From positions 1,178,001 through 1,242,000 of the forward strand of contig NZ_CP134159.1 in NCBI RefSeq assembly GCF_032197885.1: a stretch of 64,000 nucleotides of DNA, in the 5' to 3' direction. The notes beneath the pieces are model-generated. The model saw nothing but the letters and a program-made list of their open reading frames with translations. It had not been told where the DNA came from and made no database searches. The position numbers were made by a program, and so were the translations under genes. Within the stretch, counting starts at the first letter, position 1. Each line of letters opens with the position of its first letter. Of the stretch, positions 63,210-64,000 are shown piece after piece. This DNA is from Levilactobacillus namurensis (GTDB lineage: Bacteria; Bacillota; Bacilli; Lactobacillales; Lactobacillaceae).

Positions 63210-63255
63210 AAAAAAAGACAACTGTATATAGTGATTCGTGCAATTATACAGTTGT
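63210..63255 (-). terminator. Minus-strand terminator without evident gene
   Basis: Perfect 11-bp inverted repeat ACAACTGTATA / TATACAGTTGT (63218-63228 and 63245-63255) with a 16-base loop; the seven A at 63210-63216 form a U-tract in minus-strand RNA. No minus-strand gene is seen to its right. Confidence 0.65.
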
Positions 63256-63330
63256 AGTTAACGGTTTATGCAAAAGTGATATTTTACACAATTAGGAGCA
63301 TCAAGCGGGTTTAGGTACTTATTTGTTTTT

Positions 63331-63412
63331 TGTCAAAATAGGACTATTTTGAAACACAATGTCAAAATAGAGATAACGCTGGTATAAAAAAGCGCTAAAT
63401 TTGTCAAAATAT
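63331..63412. promoter_or_regulatory. Palindromic operator candidate with repeated half-sites
   Basis: TCAAAATAG-GA-CTATTTTGA (63333-63352) is a perfect 9-bp palindrome. The half-site TGTCAAAATA recurs at 63331, 63360 and 63402. The third copy overlaps the possible -35 of the following gene. Binding factor unknown. Confidence 0.6.
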
Positions 63413-63454
63413 TGGCTGTGTGGTTAATTTGGCCATGGTAGGATAAAGCTTGTA

Positions 63455-63468
63455 AGAAACCGATTACA
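63455..63468 (+). promoter_or_regulatory. cre-like site before the membrane-protein gene
   Basis: AGAAACCGATTACA fits TGNAANCGNWNNCW except for the first base, and lies between the possible promoter and the ribosome-binding site, a position from which CcpA usually represses. Confidence 0.45.
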
Positions 63469-63492
63469 AAAAAATTAGGAGGTCACATGCTT

Positions 63493-64000
63493 ATGCAAGC
63501 GGGTGTTGTGAACGAATTGAGTTTTATAAGTCAGTTACATCCGCTAACGGTGATGGGCTACTTTATTGAATTATTTACGCTACTATTACTGTTTAATCAT
63601 CTAATCCTAGTAATAGGGATACTTATTTCACTTATTGGTGTTTGTAGCTGCTATTTTGACTCTCAAAAGGTTCGTCGACTACTGGTTAGTAGTTTGAGTT
63701 TTATGGGGATTATCTTCGCGTTCAATCTTGTCTTGAATCAGACAGGTAGGCGGTTGATCTGGCAGTGGCACTTTATGAATTGGGAATTTAATTTGACTGA
63801 ATCGGGCGTTATCTATGGGTTAACCATGGCTTTATCGTTAGGAGCTATGATTATTGCGTTTGTTTGGTTCAACGGTGTCATGACGATTCCCAAGATAAGT
63901 TACATATTGTTTCCAGTAGTGCCACGATTGGCAATGTTATTGACCATTTCCTTACGGTTAGTGGATTTATTTGTTCAGAAGATGGAGCGGTTAGTAATGC
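63493..64000 (+). CDS. Integral membrane protein resembling an ECF transporter T component (partial, cut by window end)
   Basis: 169 complete codons are visible and the frame stays open to the edge. It starts MQAGVVNELSFISQLHPLTVM, then two or more hydrophobic segments (about 20-45 and 60-80), a polar stretch with NQTGRRLIWQWH, another pair of helices with TESGVIYGLTMALSLGAM and the later PRLAMLLTISLRLVD. The LHPLT start, ESG-x-x-YG motif and PRLAMLLTISLR order recall EcfT/CbiQ proteins, the energy-coupling membrane subunit of vitamin and metal importers. ATG 63493 is 9 bp from AGGAGGT; the ATG at 63487 is too close. Identity is tentative. Confidence 0.6.
   Translation, partial: MQAGVVNELSFISQLHPLTVMGYFIELFTLLLLFNHLILVIGILISLIGVCSCYFDSQKVRRLLVSSLSFMGIIFAFNLVLNQTGRRLIWQWHFMNWEFNLTESGVIYGLTMALSLGAMIIAFVWFNGVMTIPKISYILFPVVPRLAMLLTISLRLVDLFVQKMERLVM

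Larger units (their letters stand above)
62963..63492. other. 530-bp AT-rich intergenic region
   Basis: Contains the dehydrogenase promoter, a minus-strand terminator-like hairpin (63210-63255), a palindromic operator candidate with extra half-sites (63331-63412), a possible plus-strand promoter (TTGTCA 63401-63406, 17 bp, TTAATT 63424-63429 with upstream TGG) and a cre-like site (63455-63468). No convincing ORF lies in the region. Confidence 0.7.

Noticed and set aside
1..64000. CRISPR arrays, tRNA/rRNA genes, transposase genes, prophage
   Set aside because: No regularly spaced repeats, cloverleaf-like sequences with CCA-type ends, transposase motifs or phage structural genes were seen on either strand.

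Overview
The window reads as a conserved chromosomal segment of a lactic acid bacterium of the family Lactobacillaceae, of fairly high GC by eye (Levilactobacillus- or Lactiplantibacillus-like; the species cannot be fixed from sequence reading alone). Pointers are the gene order, an LPQTNE-type sortase signal, a glnR-glnA pair, an L-2-hydroxyisocaproate-type dehydrogenase, an isoprenoid gene (ispA) without the dxs that sits beside it in Bacillus, and strong Shine-Dalgarno sequences. No tRNA, rRNA, prophage, insertion sequence or CRISPR array was recognised.

Layout. 1-2.7 kb: a YfhO-type polytopic membrane protein on the minus strand. 2.9-8.4 kb: pbp2b, rpmG and the Bacillus-like run yqgN-gluP-yqgQ-glcK, then a rhodanese homologue lacking the catalytic cysteine. 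8.4-11.5 kb: a DUF3042-type protein (minus), miaA, and glnR-glnA behind a perfect GlnR box. 11.5-14.3 kb: a gene-free stretch with a possible structured RNA, then an operon of two unrecognised genes and a dUTPase_2-like gene. 14.4-15.5 kb: rplU-prp-rpmA. 15.6-24.9 kb: M24 peptidase, efp, yqhY, nusB, folD, xseA, xseB, ispA, tlyA, argR, recN, many with overlapping or touching ends. 25-27.5 kb: an accessory pocket with a sortase-anchored adhesin carrying 36-bp repeats and a small minus-strand gene under two LexA-type boxes. 27.6-39.6 kb: gmk, rpoZ, coaBC, priA, fmt, rsmB, stp, prkC, rsgA, rpe, thiN. 39.6-39.9 kb: a candidate small RNA between terminators. 39.9-53.8 kb: rpmB (minus), yloU, fakA, recG, plsX, acpP, rnc, smc, ftsY, ylxM, ffh.

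53.8-59.5 kb is the most unusual part. A yybP-ykoY (manganese) riboswitch precedes a P-type cation ATPase, a MoxR-type AAA+ ATPase, a VWA protein with a metallopeptidase-like N-terminal domain, and a 98-residue protein of unknown function. No terminator is visible between these genes. The block separates ffh from rpsP-khpA-rimM-trmD-rplS (59.5-62 kb), which are usually its direct neighbours and here have their own strong promoter.

62-64 kb: an L-2-hydroxyacid dehydrogenase (minus) with a cre-like site at its promoter. Then come 530 bp of AT-rich non-coding DNA holding a perfect 9-bp palindrome, repeated half-sites and a minus-strand terminator without an evident gene. A membrane protein resembling an ECF-transporter T component follows and runs off the window.

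Taken together, most of the DNA encodes core translation, cell-wall, DNA-repair and secretion functions. Second looks are best spent on the Mn-riboswitch/MoxR-VWA block, the SOS-type small gene, the unrecognised operon with its RNA, the adhesin and the right-hand operator region.
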